Assembly (NCBI GenBank): GCA_937141405.1 | Contig: CAKZQQ010000003.1 | Coordinates: forward strand, 182,161-246,160 | Reading direction: 5' to 3' | DNA from: an uncultured Campylobacterota bacterium | Lineage (GTDB): Bacteria > Campylobacterota > Campylobacteria > Campylobacterales > Sulfurovaceae | Length of the DNA: 64,000 nucleotides | Shown here: piece after piece, positions 15,603 through 23,593 of the stretch | How the letters are laid out: each line of letters begins with the position of its first letter | How positions within the stretch are numbered: position 1 is the stretch's first letter | Notes under the pieces: generated by a model | Told to the model about the DNA's origin: nothing | Database searches by the model: none | What the model saw: the letters and a program-made list of their open reading frames with translations, nothing else | Made by a program: the position numbers and the translations under genes

Positions 15603-16472
15603 CTAGAGTCTTATGGGGATATAGTAACTCAACTCAAATTTCTCATCATCCGATAAAAAGTGATTTTTATGATAGATTGCATAAGAAGGGTTCGTCGTGG
15701 TCTCGTACCCGCTTTTGATGAGCCACTCAAAGTAGACCCAATTCATAAACTTTAAAACATCTCCGTATTTTCCATTAAAGTCAAACTTTGCATAGACTCC
15801 CTCCGGTATCAAGAGTGTCGGTAGGGTCGCATTTTTCATCTCTTTTTCCAAAACCACACAGGCGATGTATTGGCACTCATTGAGTGGAATGATGGTTGGG
15901 TTGTCATGATGTAGACCGATTTGTGTAAACTCCGCTACATTGTTGCACAGCGTCCAGGTTTGAAGCTTCTGCCAAGTCTCTTTGATGCTCCTATCATACC
16001 CTTGATGCCTGATATAGTATGCTCTCATCCGGGGCATTTTGAGGATAGTCGGTACAAGTGAGCTAAAATCAGCAGTAGAGTTTGAGGCACTCTCTGATTT
16101 GGTTAGGATGGTATCTGCATACGAGTTGTATCCACCGCTACGCCACTCTTTTGGTGTCATCAAAAATTTTTCTTTAAACACTTTGCTAAAAGAGGTTTGC
16201 GAAGAGTAACCGCACATTTTTGCTATCTGCGTGATGGTGGAATTTTTATTGGTAAGAAGCAGGCTCGATGCCTTTTGCAGACGGATAGACTTGATGCTCT
16301 CATAGACATTTTTACCAAACTCATTTTTAAAGATTCGGTGCATATGGAATTTGCTCACGCCTAGATCTTCGCTCAACTCATCAAGGTTTATATGGGTATC
16401 GATGTACTTGTAGATGTAGTAGATGATGTCGTTAGCGATTTTCGTGTGTTGTTGCATTGTATCTTTTTTCAT
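15603..16472 (-). CDS. AraC family regulator with GyrI-like effector domain
   Basis: Residues about 10-110 carry two helix-turn-helix motifs of the AraC/XylS type (LSEDLGVSKFHMHRIFK and ITQIAKMCGYSSQTSFSKVFKE, then TPKEWR). Residues about 130-289 look like a GyrI-like small-molecule-binding domain, as in Rob and BmrR. It should be a ligand-responsive transcription regulator. It is divergent from the aminotransferase at 16590 with TTTGAGCAA direct repeats between them, so it likely controls both. It has no evident tie to nitrogen fixation and appears to belong to an inserted module. Confidence 0.88.
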   Translation of the reverse strand: MKKDTMQQHTKIANDIIYYIYKYIDTHINLDELSEDLGVSKFHMHRIFKNEFGKNVYESIKSIRLQKASSLLLTNKNSTITQIAKMCGYSSQTSFSKVFKEKFLMTPKEWRSGGYNSYADTILTKSESASNSTADFSSLVPTILKMPRMRAYYIRHQGYDRSIKETWQKLQTWTLCNNVAEFTQIGLHHDNPTIIPLNECQYIACVVLEKEMKNATLPTLLIPEGVYAKFDFNGKYGDVLKFMNWVYFEWLIKSGYETTTNPSYAIYHKNHFLSDDEKFELSYYIPIRL

Positions 16473-16501
16473 ACAGTGATTATAGCAAGATTAATATTTA
16501 T

Positions 16502-16532
16502 TTTGAGCAAGAATAGATAGTTATTTGAGCAA
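16502..16532. promoter_or_regulatory. Paired TTTGAGCAA sites, probable AraC-type operator
   Basis: TTTGAGCAA occurs at 16502-16510 and again at 16524-16532 in the same direction, 22 bp apart (two helical turns), each followed by an ATAGAT-like stretch. Direct repeats at this spacing in a divergent araC promoter region are typical of AraC family binding sites. Confidence 0.5.
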
Positions 16533-16589
16533 TAAATATGTAGAAATAGATCTTTTTTTCTACTAAAATAGTGGAAAAAAGGATAAAAA

Positions 16590-17708
16590 ATGAAACGCTC
16601 ATTTATACGAGAAATCCTCGAATCTATCGATTCCGAGACAATCTCCTTTGCCGGTGGTCTGCCCGATGAGAGTCTATTTCCGATAGAGGATTTGAAAAGA
16701 GCAAGCCAGAAGGCGTTTGAAAACCCTAAAAATCTTCAGTACACCATAAGCAACGGGATAACTCCGCTTCGAGAAAAGATAGCAGATTTTTATAACAAAG
16801 AAGGATTTGAGACGAAGGCTTCAAACATTCTCATCACAACAGGAAGCCAGCAGGGGCTCTACATCATCGCAAAATATTTTCAAAATCAGAAAATCTTAGT
16901 TGAAGAGCCTTCCTATATAGGTGCTGTCAATATTTTTAAGATGAATAACTTAGATATGAAAAGTGTTCCGTTGCATTATGATGGGATCGATATGGAGCGG
17001 TTTGACAAGGTTTTCAAGAAGATAAAACTAGCCTATCTTATCCCTGATTTTCAAAACCCCAAAGGCTCGCTCTATAGTGATGAAAAAAGGGCGGAAGTGG
17101 CAAAAAGCGTATCGAAACATGGTGGATATATATTGGAAGATGCGCCATATAGTGAGCTCTATTTCGAGAAGAAAGCAAAGAGTATCAGCGCGTTGATCCC
17201 AGAGAATAGCTTCCATCTTGGTTCTTTTTCAAAAACGCTCTCACCAAGTCTGCGTATCGGTTGGATACGAGCAAATGAAGAGATGATTAAACGCTTTACG
17301 ATGATCAAAGAGACGATAGATCTGCACAGTTGCGGTATCGCTCAGCACATCCTCAACAACTACTTGGAAGAACATACAAGGTATGAAAAACATCTCAAAT
17401 CGTTAAGAGATGCCTATAAGCTGAAGATGGAATTTTTCACAAAAGCTTTAAAAAATCATCTGAGCGATTTTCAGTTTGAGCAACCAAAAGGGGGTATGTT
17501 TGTTTTTGGCTCACTTAGTGGTGTGGATAGCTTTGATTTGGTGCAGCAATGCATGAAAGAAAAAGTCGTTTATGTGCCTGCAAACCAGTTTTATCTAGAT
17601 GGCAGGATGAGCGATGAGATACGATTTAACTTTACTTACTCAAGCGAACAAGAAGTGGTTGATGGCTTAAAAAGAATAGAGAGAGTGTATCGGGGAGCTG
17701 AGGCTTAG
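16590..17708 (+). CDS. PLP-dependent aminotransferase (class I/II, aminoadipate type)
   Basis: The 372-residue fold-type I aminotransferase starts with ISFAGGLPDESLFP, typical of the MocR/LysN group, and has the PLP-lysine in GSFSKTLSPSLRIGWI. There is no DNA-binding domain, so it is an enzyme and not a MocR regulator. It probably transaminates an amino acid such as 2-aminoadipate, an aromatic or a branched-chain substrate, which sequence cannot resolve. It is divergent from the AraC regulator and starts after a GGAAAAAAGGA-type purine stretch. Its 3' end overlaps the right copy of a direct repeat. Confidence 0.88.
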   Translation: MKRSFIREILESIDSETISFAGGLPDESLFPIEDLKRASQKAFENPKNLQYTISNGITPLREKIADFYNKEGFETKASNILITTGSQQGLYIIAKYFQNQKILVEEPSYIGAVNIFKMNNLDMKSVPLHYDGIDMERFDKVFKKIKLAYLIPDFQNPKGSLYSDEKRAEVAKSVSKHGGYILEDAPYSELYFEKKAKSISALIPENSFHLGSFSKTLSPSLRIGWIRANEEMIKRFTMIKETIDLHSCGIAQHILNNYLEEHTRYEKHLKSLRDAYKLKMEFFTKALKNHLSDFQFEQPKGGMFVFGSLSGVDSFDLVQQCMKEKVVYVPANQFYLDGRMSDEIRFNFTYSSEQEVVDGLKRIERVYRGAEA

Positions 17709-17742
17709 AGTTTAATTTTGTGATGTTGATTAGTGGGCTTAT
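17702..17742 (+). repeat. Right copy of the imperfect 41-bp direct repeat
   Basis: It shares the GGCTTAGAG start and the 20-bp core (17716-17735) with 15476-15517. It begins in the last codons of the aminotransferase gene, 2226 bp from the left copy. Confidence 0.7.
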
Positions 17743-17764
17743 TTTTTAGCCTAAGATGAGAAAT

Positions 17765-17884
17765 ATGATAGAATGTTGCAGAGTATGTGTTCCACCTCAA
17801 GAGGGCTGGAATAAAAAGAGTTGCGAGTGTAAACAAGATAAAATCAATAATAGATCATTAAGACTAAAAATGAAAAGGAGATGA
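17765..17884 (+). CDS. Possible 39-residue cysteine-rich peptide
   Basis: ATG 17765 to TGA 17882-17884 encodes a short basic peptide with Cys4, Cys5, Cys8, Cys20 and Cys22 (CCRVC and CEC). The spacing could bind a metal. The ribosome site is weak and there are no homologues I know, so it may be a gene fragment. The following membrane-protein ATG (17887) uses the AAAAGGAG that overlaps its end. Confidence 0.25.
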   Translation: MIECCRVCVPPQEGWNKKSCECKQDKINNRSLRLKMKRR

Positions 17885-17886
17885 TA

Positions 17887-18306
17887 ATGCTCGATAGACC
17901 TATAGTATCTATTTTAATAACTATAGTATTTATGGTAATTATTTTTTGGAGTGCAAAATTTATGTTTCTTGCTATTGCTATTATTTTTTCTCCTTATTTT
18001 ATAGATAAAGGTATTAGTGTAAAAAAAGTAAGTGTTATTTTTACTATAGCTATTTTCATCCAAATCTTCGTGCAGGTAAAACAGCGTAACACTGGGGAGA
18101 TGTTATATTCTGATACACAAAGCCTAGGCGGTAATATTGAAGTCTACGCAGAGCATGCAAAATACGAAGTTATAAAAAAAGAGTATTACATTAAACCAAG
18201 GATAAAAGCCAAAGATGCTATATTTATAGCAACATCTATTGTTATTCTTACTACACTATTTTATATTAATCGAAGAAAGAAAGATGAGGAAATATATGAA
18301 GCATGA
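17887..18306 (+). CDS. Small membrane protein of unknown function
   Basis: From ATG 17887 (AAAAGGAG six bases upstream; ATG 17881 is too close to it) this gives 139 residues. Two or three hydrophobic segments fill about the first 60 residues, and another lies near 115-130 (IFIATSIVILTTLFYI). A soluble loop between them contains polar residues. I do not recognise a family. Codon use is more AT-rich than the nif genes, and it lies in the non-nif insert. Confidence 0.6.
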   Translation: MLDRPIVSILITIVFMVIIFWSAKFMFLAIAIIFSPYFIDKGISVKKVSVIFTIAIFIQIFVQVKQRNTGEMLYSDTQSLGGNIEVYAEHAKYEVIKKEYYIKPRIKAKDAIFIATSIVILTTLFYINRRKKDEEIYEA

Positions 18307-18383
18307 CTATGATAGCTGGGCTGATTACATGGGTATTGCTTATTATCGCATATAGTATTTATAGACTTTTTGCGACATCATAA
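18303..18383 (+). CDS. Possible 26-residue membrane peptide
   Basis: An ATGA overlap with the preceding gene opens a 26-residue frame that is nearly all a single membrane span (GLITWVLLIIAYSIYRLF). Translational coupling would be natural. It overlaps the convergent gene end at 18359, and such short frames occur by chance. Confidence 0.2.
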   Translation: MTMIAGLITWVLLIIAYSIYRLFATS

Positions 18384-18658
18384 ATTACAACTCCCCAAAC
18401 CATTAGCATCCCAAAAATCTTGAATATAGTCGGGAATATTGTTTTATATAAATATGGTGTTGGTAATTGCTTTGTGTTTATAAAATCAAACACAGATATA
18501 TAATATTGAAATATGACATAAACAATAATTCCTACTATACTAATCCAATTATTTATTCCATGCCAAGTTAAAACGAGAAAAGCCCAAACAGTTGGGCTGA
18601 TTAAAAATCCAAATAATGATCCAACCATGCCAGCTTTAATTATTCTTTTAATACTCAT
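18359..18658 (-). CDS. Small membrane protein of unknown function
   Basis: The 99-residue product has three hydrophobic segments (about 10-30, 35-55 and 75-97) and little else. I recognise no family. It is AT-rich, convergent with the small membrane genes at 17887, and has a GGAGATAG-like sequence upstream of its start. It lies between the aminotransferase module and nifN with no sign of a nif role. Confidence 0.5.
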   Translation of the reverse strand: MSIKRIIKAGMVGSLFGFLISPTVWAFLVLTWHGINNWISIVGIIVYVIFQYYISVFDFINTKQLPTPYLYKTIFPTIFKIFGMLMVWGVVIYDVAKSL

Positions 18659-18762
18659 TATCTATCTCCAAAATTACTATTTAAAATATTATATTTTAAA
18701 AATGTAAGTTTTTCTTTGCTCCATCCTTTTCAAAGTGAAATGTAGAAGCCAGAAGCCTTTAA

Positions 18763-20034
18763 CTAATGTACTTCTCTGCTTTCTCTGATGAGGTTTGCAA
18801 GTTCAAAAAGAAGATAACAACTGCCCTCGTAGAGCACATCATTCTTCATCGTATTGCCAACAGCTTCAAAGTTTGGAAAGCCTCTAAGCATGATGCCTTT
18901 ATGGTGTTTGTGTGCTATGCGCTCACCGTGAAAATTTGAGATAAGTATCTCACACTCCTCTAGATGAGTCTCGACATCTTCAAAGTCTCCTATGAGCGTG
19001 TGTTCTGAGCCTATTTTTTCTCCAAGTTCATTTCTAGTCGGTAAAATCGCATACTTTACATTCGCACCGGCTTCATTGATGGCTCTTGTGATGGAGTAGG
19101 TTTTATCGCCCTCATCGGCGATGATAATCGTGCTACTTCCTATCAAAAAGTGTGTATCAAGAAGTGCATCTTGGAGTCTTTTTCTCCAGCGAACTATCGA
19201 CGGGGGAGGTGTTTTCATTTCAGTATATTTTAGAAGTGTGCCGTAGAAACTATCACTATCTATCAGTCCGCTGATACCGTCAAAATGAAAATGCTGCGCT
19301 TTGGGTTGTTTCTCTAAAAATTTTAACCCGCACGACTCCATACTCCTACCAATCGTAAATACAGCTCCACAATCTCCAAGTGCTTCTATCGTAGAGACTT
19401 CGATCCCGCCACTACTAAGCGCACCCTGTTTTTCGCCAAGATGTCCATCTAAGCTCTCACTTAGATCAGGGAGCGCAAAAACCTCTAGCCCAAAAAGCGC
19501 GATCGTCTCCTTTATCTTCTCAACCTCTATGGGTGTGAGATTTACATTGGGTAAGAGTAAAAGCTTTTTTGAGTTGATCTCTTTTTGAGGCACTATAAGC
19601 TGATCGATGATGTTTGTCGTACTCTTTTGCCAACCACTTTCAAGTCCCCCTTCAAAATCAGGAGTATGCACATAGACGATTCGTTGTTTCTCTTTTAGGA
19701 GCAGTGAAGCGCCCTTGATGTCATCTCCTTTGGTCTCAGTCAGTCCCGTTGTAAAGAGTCCGACAAGATCGGGAGTCACTTTGGCAGTTATGTTCTTTAT
19801 CGCTTCGCCGATAGAGTAATCGCCCCCATCTACAACAGCCGTGATATCATTGACAGCGGTTGTTTGTACGGAGATAGGGTCATTGAAGTGTCGTGTGAAA
19901 AATACCTTTGAGAAGCTAGCACACCCCTGTGCCCCATGCATGAGAGGCATACAATTTTTGATACCTAAAAATGCCAGAAGCGCTCCCATAGGCTGGGAGA
20001 GCTTGAGAGGGTTTATCTGAAGTGGTTTTGCCAT
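18763..20034 (-). CDS. nifN: NifN, FeMo-cofactor scaffold subunit
   Basis: NifN pairs with NifE to form the scaffold on which NifB-co matures into FeMo-co. The N-terminus PLKLSQPMGALLAFLGI.NCMPLMHGAQGC is the NifK/NifN signature, with the cluster-ligating cysteine in HGAQGCASF, followed by FFTRHF. The 423-residue length is normal for NifN and shorter than NifK. It is the last gene of the nifE-hemerythrin-nifN unit on the - strand. A weak sigma-54-like sequence lies just upstream. Confidence 0.93.
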   Translation of the reverse strand: MAKPLQINPLKLSQPMGALLAFLGIKNCMPLMHGAQGCASFSKVFFTRHFNDPISVQTTAVNDITAVVDGGDYSIGEAIKNITAKVTPDLVGLFTTGLTETKGDDIKGASLLLKEKQRIVYVHTPDFEGGLESGWQKSTTNIIDQLIVPQKEINSKKLLLLPNVNLTPIEVEKIKETIALFGLEVFALPDLSESLDGHLGEKQGALSSGGIEVSTIEALGDCGAVFTIGRSMESCGLKFLEKQPKAQHFHFDGISGLIDSDSFYGTLLKYTEMKTPPPSIVRWRKRLQDALLDTHFLIGSSTIIIADEGDKTYSITRAINEAGANVKYAILPTRNELGEKIGSEHTLIGDFEDVETHLEECEILISNFHGERIAHKHHKGIMLRGFPNFEAVGNTMKNDVLYEGSCYLLFELANLIRESREVH

Positions 20035-20070
20035 AGTCTGTCTTTCTTTATGGTGTGTTATCTAAGAGTA

Positions 20071-20086
20071 TACACAAAGCATTCCA
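20071..20086 (-). promoter_or_regulatory. Weak sigma-54-like site before nifN
   Basis: On the - strand it reads TGGAATGCTTTGTGTA, with GG and GT 12 bases apart. The -12 element is poor. It may be a secondary internal promoter or chance. Confidence 0.25.
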
Positions 20087-20096
20087 AAAAGAGCAA

Positions 20097-20576
20097 TTAT
20101 TTAAAGAATTTCTTTACTAGAGAGCTGAGCCATTTATCTTTTTTTGCCTCATCTGTCGGCGATATCTTTTTCTTAAGTAGTGCTTTTTGAACAAGCTCTT
20201 TATAGTCAGCATCATCTTTTTGGATATGGTTGATAAGCCATAATTGTAGATCCATGATAAGCTGTTTTGTGATATCTTCGCCGTTTTCAAATCGCTCTTT
20301 AAAAAAAGCAACTCTTTTAACAAAAGACTCATGTACTTTTTTGTGTGGTTCGAGTATAGGATAGCCGGCATCCTCCATAAGTTGCTCCTCAAACGAGAAG
20401 TGTGATACTGTGTAGTCAACCAGTTTTTCGAGCACATCTTGTACTTTTTGTCTATTTTCAAACGATTTGTACATCCCCGCTATGCTCAATTCATTCATAT
20501 ACTCTATAAGTTGTTTATGTTGATGATCAATTACTTCTATTCCAACGGAATACGAAGGTTCCCATTTCCAATACAT
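20097..20576 (-). CDS. Bacteriohemerythrin between nifE and nifN
   Basis: The 159-residue protein has the full di-iron ligand set of O2-binding hemerythrin: His20 (VIDHQH), His59 and Glu63 (SHFSFEE), His78 and His82 (PHKKVH), and His117 and Asp122 (NHIQKDD). It should bind O2 reversibly in the cytoplasm. About 30 extra residues follow the domain. It lies 24 bp after nifE and 62 bp before nifN, all on the - strand, so it is probably expressed with the scaffold genes. Local O2 scavenging, delivery or sensing for nitrogenase assembly is inferred from that position. Confidence 0.88.
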   Translation of the reverse strand: MYWKWEPSYSVGIEVIDHQHKQLIEYMNELSIAGMYKSFENRQKVQDVLEKLVDYTVSHFSFEEQLMEDAGYPILEPHKKVHESFVKRVAFFKERFENGEDITKQLIMDLQLWLINHIQKDDADYKELVQKALLKKKISPTDEAKKDKWLSSLVKKFFK

Positions 20577-20600
20577 TATTATTTCCTTTTTTGTAATTAA

Positions 20601-22031
20601 TTAAAAATACGCGTCATTATACCATAAGGTGTATTTTGAATTATTTGTGTTTATTATATTTATCTTTTCCTTACCCTCATCCTCCCAGGGAGCTTGAGTC
20701 CCAACGATTTTAAATACAGGATTATGAACCGCATTGGCAACGTCTTTTGCAAGATTGACGAGTCCACCATAGGCTCCATAGCTTACCTTTTTTTCTTGAT
20801 TGACATCAACAAATGCGACCTTTTTCTTGATAGCCGTATAGAGACTACGACCGCCGGCGAGGAGTATATCGACATTGTGCTCATCGATGAGTTTTGCTTG
20901 CTCATTTGCCGGCACCTTCATCAAGATAGGGACATACTCTTTGGCGATCTCTATATCTTCTAGCGTTGCTTTTCTGATACTTGTAGCTACAACTTCGATA
21001 CCGATATCTTGAAGTGCAGAGGCGATGGACCACGATTTGTTGCCACCGGTGTTGAGAATCGCCTTTTTATGATCGAAAAATTTTCGATATGGCCCAAGCG
21101 CTTTATCGAGCTTTGCCTCCTCTTCGGCTATGATTTTTTTCGCTCTTTTAGTAAGCGCGGTATCCCCAAAAGCATTGACGATGCTCATGATAGCATTGGT
21201 CGTATCTCTTTTGCCATAGAAGGAGACAGAGACATGAGGTATGTTGTATTTCTCCTCCATCTTTCTGCAGAGAGTGATGAGCGATTTGGCACAAACTATG
21301 ACGTTGAGTTTTGCTCTATGGGCTGTTTGTATATCCTCTATCCTGCCGTCTCCTGCAAGTGTCGAGACAACTTTGATGCCAATCTTCTCTAGGATAGGTG
21401 TGTATTGCCACATATCGCCCGTGACATTATATTCACCGATGAGGTTTATCCCGTATGGATGGATACTTTCAGGCTCTCTTGTGCCTATGAGCTGTTCAAG
21501 TACAGCCTCGCCCCCTAGGCGTGAACCGAGATTTTTACTGCCGACAAATCCGGGTGCATGCACGACTACGATAGGGAGATTGTGTTTTTTTTGCATTCGT
21601 TTGCAGATATTATCCATATCATCACCGATCATGGCCGTCACGCAAGTCTCATAGACAAATATAGCTTTTGGGTTTTTATGTGCGACGATATACTCGATGG
21701 ACTCCTCGAGCTTTTTGTTGCCTCCAAATATCACATCGTTCGTTGTAACATCCGTGCAGTATCCAAGAGGAGTATTGTTCTCTCCTTTGTAGCTCGTAGG
21801 TGTTGCTCTTGTTTCCCACGAAGCGCCTTGGCAAGTTGCAGGAGCATGCACAAGATGCACCGCATCCGCATAAGGGAAAAGCGATATCTGTGAGCCTTCA
21901 AAGGCACATCCACCGTTTGTTGCACCCGGTTTTGGCTTATCACAACCGCTCTTTTTCTCTTTGTTATGAGAGCAAGCAGATTCATCAAGTAGGTCTTTTA
22001 TCAGTTTTCTATTTACCATAAGGTAGTCCAA
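20601..22031 (-). CDS. nifE: NifE, FeMo-cofactor scaffold subunit
   Basis: The NifD-like subunit of the NifEN scaffold. Visible signatures are GCAFEGSQISLFPYADAVHLVHAPATC, with the cluster-ligating cysteines, then ETCVTAMIGDD and the C-terminal ILLAGGRS region. The 476-residue length is typical of NifE. The start at 22031 is preceded by a good -24/-12 site on the same strand (22067-22082). It heads the nifE-hemerythrin-nifN unit and is divergent from the nifX-cowN operon. Confidence 0.94.
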   Translation of the reverse strand: MDYLMVNRKLIKDLLDESACSHNKEKKSGCDKPKPGATNGGCAFEGSQISLFPYADAVHLVHAPATCQGASWETRATPTSYKGENNTPLGYCTDVTTNDVIFGGNKKLEESIEYIVAHKNPKAIFVYETCVTAMIGDDMDNICKRMQKKHNLPIVVVHAPGFVGSKNLGSRLGGEAVLEQLIGTREPESIHPYGINLIGEYNVTGDMWQYTPILEKIGIKVVSTLAGDGRIEDIQTAHRAKLNVIVCAKSLITLCRKMEEKYNIPHVSVSFYGKRDTTNAIMSIVNAFGDTALTKRAKKIIAEEEAKLDKALGPYRKFFDHKKAILNTGGNKSWSIASALQDIGIEVVATSIRKATLEDIEIAKEYVPILMKVPANEQAKLIDEHNVDILLAGGRSLYTAIKKKVAFVDVNQEKKVSYGAYGGLVNLAKDVANAVHNPVFKIVGTQAPWEDEGKEKINIINTNNSKYTLWYNDAYF

Positions 22032-22066
22032 ATTTCCATTTTTTTGATTATACTATATATCTATAA

Positions 22067-22082
22067 TGCAATTACTATTCCA
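22067..22082 (-). promoter_or_regulatory. Sigma-54 promoter of nifE
   Basis: Read on the - strand: TGGAATAGTAATTGCA, a good match to the -24/-12 consensus with a perfect TTGCA. The position 36 bp from the nifE start fits. No TGT-N10-ACA activator site is visible in the shared intergenic region. Confidence 0.65.
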
Positions 22083-22095
22083 AGGATTTTTCCAA

Positions 22096-22111
22096 AAGAA
22101 CACTTTTTGCA
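22096..22111 (+). promoter_or_regulatory. Putative sigma-54 promoter of the nifX-cowN operon
   Basis: AAGAACACTTTTTGCA has a perfect TTGCA -12 element. Only one of the two -24 guanines is present. It faces away from the nifE promoter, 36 bp before the next gene. Confidence 0.45.
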
Positions 22112-22147
22112 TAGAAGAAAATAAGTAACAACCAAAAGGGATGATAT

Positions 22148-22537
22148 ATGATAGCGATACCATTAGATACAAAAGAGTCTCAAACAATGTCAAAATATTA
22201 TGGAAACGCTCCATATTTTGCGATGTTTGATGGAGCATCGGGAGATTTTGAAGTTATAAAAAATGATGCATGTGGTAATGGCCTAGATACGGCAAAGTTT
22301 CTAATCGGCAAGGGAAGCACCAAAACACTTTTTTACTATATGGGAGATGGTGTCTATAGAGAGTTTGCCAAGAGTGGCGTTGAGGTCTTTTCATGCGGTC
22401 AGAAAATCTACACTCTAGATGAGATATATAAAGAGTTTATGAGTAATGGCTTTACAAAACTAGATGAGGGCAACTTCAAAGAACTTTTAGATCCGGGTGA
22501 GTCCGGTAGTTGTAGTTGTGGGTGTGAGGATGATTGA
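22148..22537 (+). CDS. NifX/NifB-type FeMo-cofactor binding protein
   Basis: The 129-residue protein is a stand-alone dinitrogenase FeMo-cofactor-binding domain (MIAIPLD start, YYGNAPYFAMFD, then a FYYMGDGVYREFAKSGVEVF strand-helix). Such proteins carry NifB-co or VK-cluster intermediates. Unlike the other copies it ends in a cysteine-rich tail (Cys122, Cys124, Cys126) that may bind metal. It is the first gene of the right-hand nif operon and overlaps cowN by one stop codon base set (TGATG). It is one of three stand-alone NifX-like genes here. Confidence 0.8.
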   Translation: MIAIPLDTKESQTMSKYYGNAPYFAMFDGASGDFEVIKNDACGNGLDTAKFLIGKGSTKTLFYYMGDGVYREFAKSGVEVFSCGQKIYTLDEIYKEFMSNGFTKLDEGNFKELLDPGESGSCSCGCEDD

Positions 22538-22842
22538 TGCAAACGACTACAAAAGATAGGTATGTAACTTTTAAAAATATTGACTGTTATGAAAATGCAT
22601 CAATGGTTTTAGATGCAATGTGCAAACTCTTTGAGAGCGAGCCAAAATCAAAAAATGAATTTTGGGCAAGATTTATGGAGATGATTCCGGAAAACTATAG
22701 AGAGGTTTTTTCGCTTGGAGAGCATAAAGATACACTCTATCAGGTCTGCTCAAACCTCTTTTATATCTATGATCTTTTTGAAGAGTATGATTTTGAAGAA
22801 GGAATAACGGCTATGGAACTCTGTGAGTTAGAATGCTGTTAA
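22537..22842 (+). CDS. cowN: CowN, CO-protection protein of nitrogenase
   Basis: The 101-residue protein matches CowN in length and pattern: TTKDRYVTFKNIDCYENA at the start, ENPFW-like NEFWARF, and the terminal LFEEYDFEEG...LECC. CowN sustains N2 fixation when carbon monoxide is present by protecting Mo-nitrogenase. ATG 22537 is used because it overlaps the preceding stop; a TTG at 22534 adds one residue. It lies directly after a NifX-like gene. Confidence 0.85.
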   Translation: MQTTTKDRYVTFKNIDCYENASMVLDAMCKLFESEPKSKNEFWARFMEMIPENYREVFSLGEHKDTLYQVCSNLFYIYDLFEEYDFEEGITAMELCELECC

Positions 22843-22852
22843 AGGAGAAAAG

Positions 22853-23593
22853 ATGAGTCATAAAGAAGCACTTGGAGCATATAGAGCAGGAGAGTACAAA
22901 CGTGCCCTTAATCTTTGGGAAGAAGAGGCGGCAAACAAGAACGGCGATCAAGCTATGGTAAATTTGGGGTTGCTGTATCTCAAAGGTGAGGGTGTGCAAA
23001 AAGATATCGCAAGTGCAAAAGAGTGGTTTGAGAAAGCACTCGTGCATGATAACGCTTCTGCTTACTATAACCTTGCGCTTATGTACCAAAATCATATAGG
23101 TGTTGAGGCGGATGAACAAAAGGCACTCTCTTATCTTCGAAAGGCTTTTGCTCTTGGGCACAGAAACGCATCGTTTCATCTCGCTCTTTGGCTCTTAAAA
23201 GATAGAACCGATAAAGGGCAACTCAAAGAGGGCTTTTCTGCGATGCTCTACGCTGCAAAAGATGGTCATCCTATGGCAAAGATGCAACTAGGTGGACTCG
23301 ATCAGCCGATTGACTCAAAGAGTGAGTGCAATAAGGCATTTAGAGAAAAAACCTATGATGAAAAATTAGCCATCATAGAAGATGCACTCGATCGCTATAT
23401 CCGGCCGATTTTGCTTAAAGACGGCGGCAATATCATCTTAGTTGAGTTTATCGATGATGATGATATGGAGATAAGGCTTGTCTATCAAGGGAATTGTGCC
23501 GGCTGTTCTCTCTCTTTTACGGGAACCTATGGCATGCTGTATGATGCGCTTTCTCAAGTGATTGATAAACAGATAACGGTGTATGTCATATGA
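22853..23593 (+). CDS. Fusion of Sel1 repeats and an Nfu (NifU C-terminal) domain
   Basis: Residues about 5-150 are Sel1/TPR-like repeats (AMVNLGLLYLKGEGV, ASAYYNLALMYQNHIGVEAD, ASFHLALWLL). Residues about 170-246 form an Nfu domain with its CxxC at Cys215 and Cys218 (GNCAGCSLSF) and the RPILLKDGGNIILV signature. Nfu domains carry a [4Fe-4S] cluster for transfer to apo-proteins. The repeats likely dock it on a partner. No separate nifU or nifS is seen in the window, so this may be the cluster carrier for the nif system; that is inference. It starts 10 bp after cowN with AAAGGAG and overlaps the next nifX by 4 bp. Confidence 0.82.
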   Translation: MSHKEALGAYRAGEYKRALNLWEEEAANKNGDQAMVNLGLLYLKGEGVQKDIASAKEWFEKALVHDNASAYYNLALMYQNHIGVEADEQKALSYLRKAFALGHRNASFHLALWLLKDRTDKGQLKEGFSAMLYAAKDGHPMAKMQLGGLDQPIDSKSECNKAFREKTYDEKLAIIEDALDRYIRPILLKDGGNIILVEFIDDDDMEIRLVYQGNCAGCSLSFTGTYGMLYDALSQVIDKQITVYVI

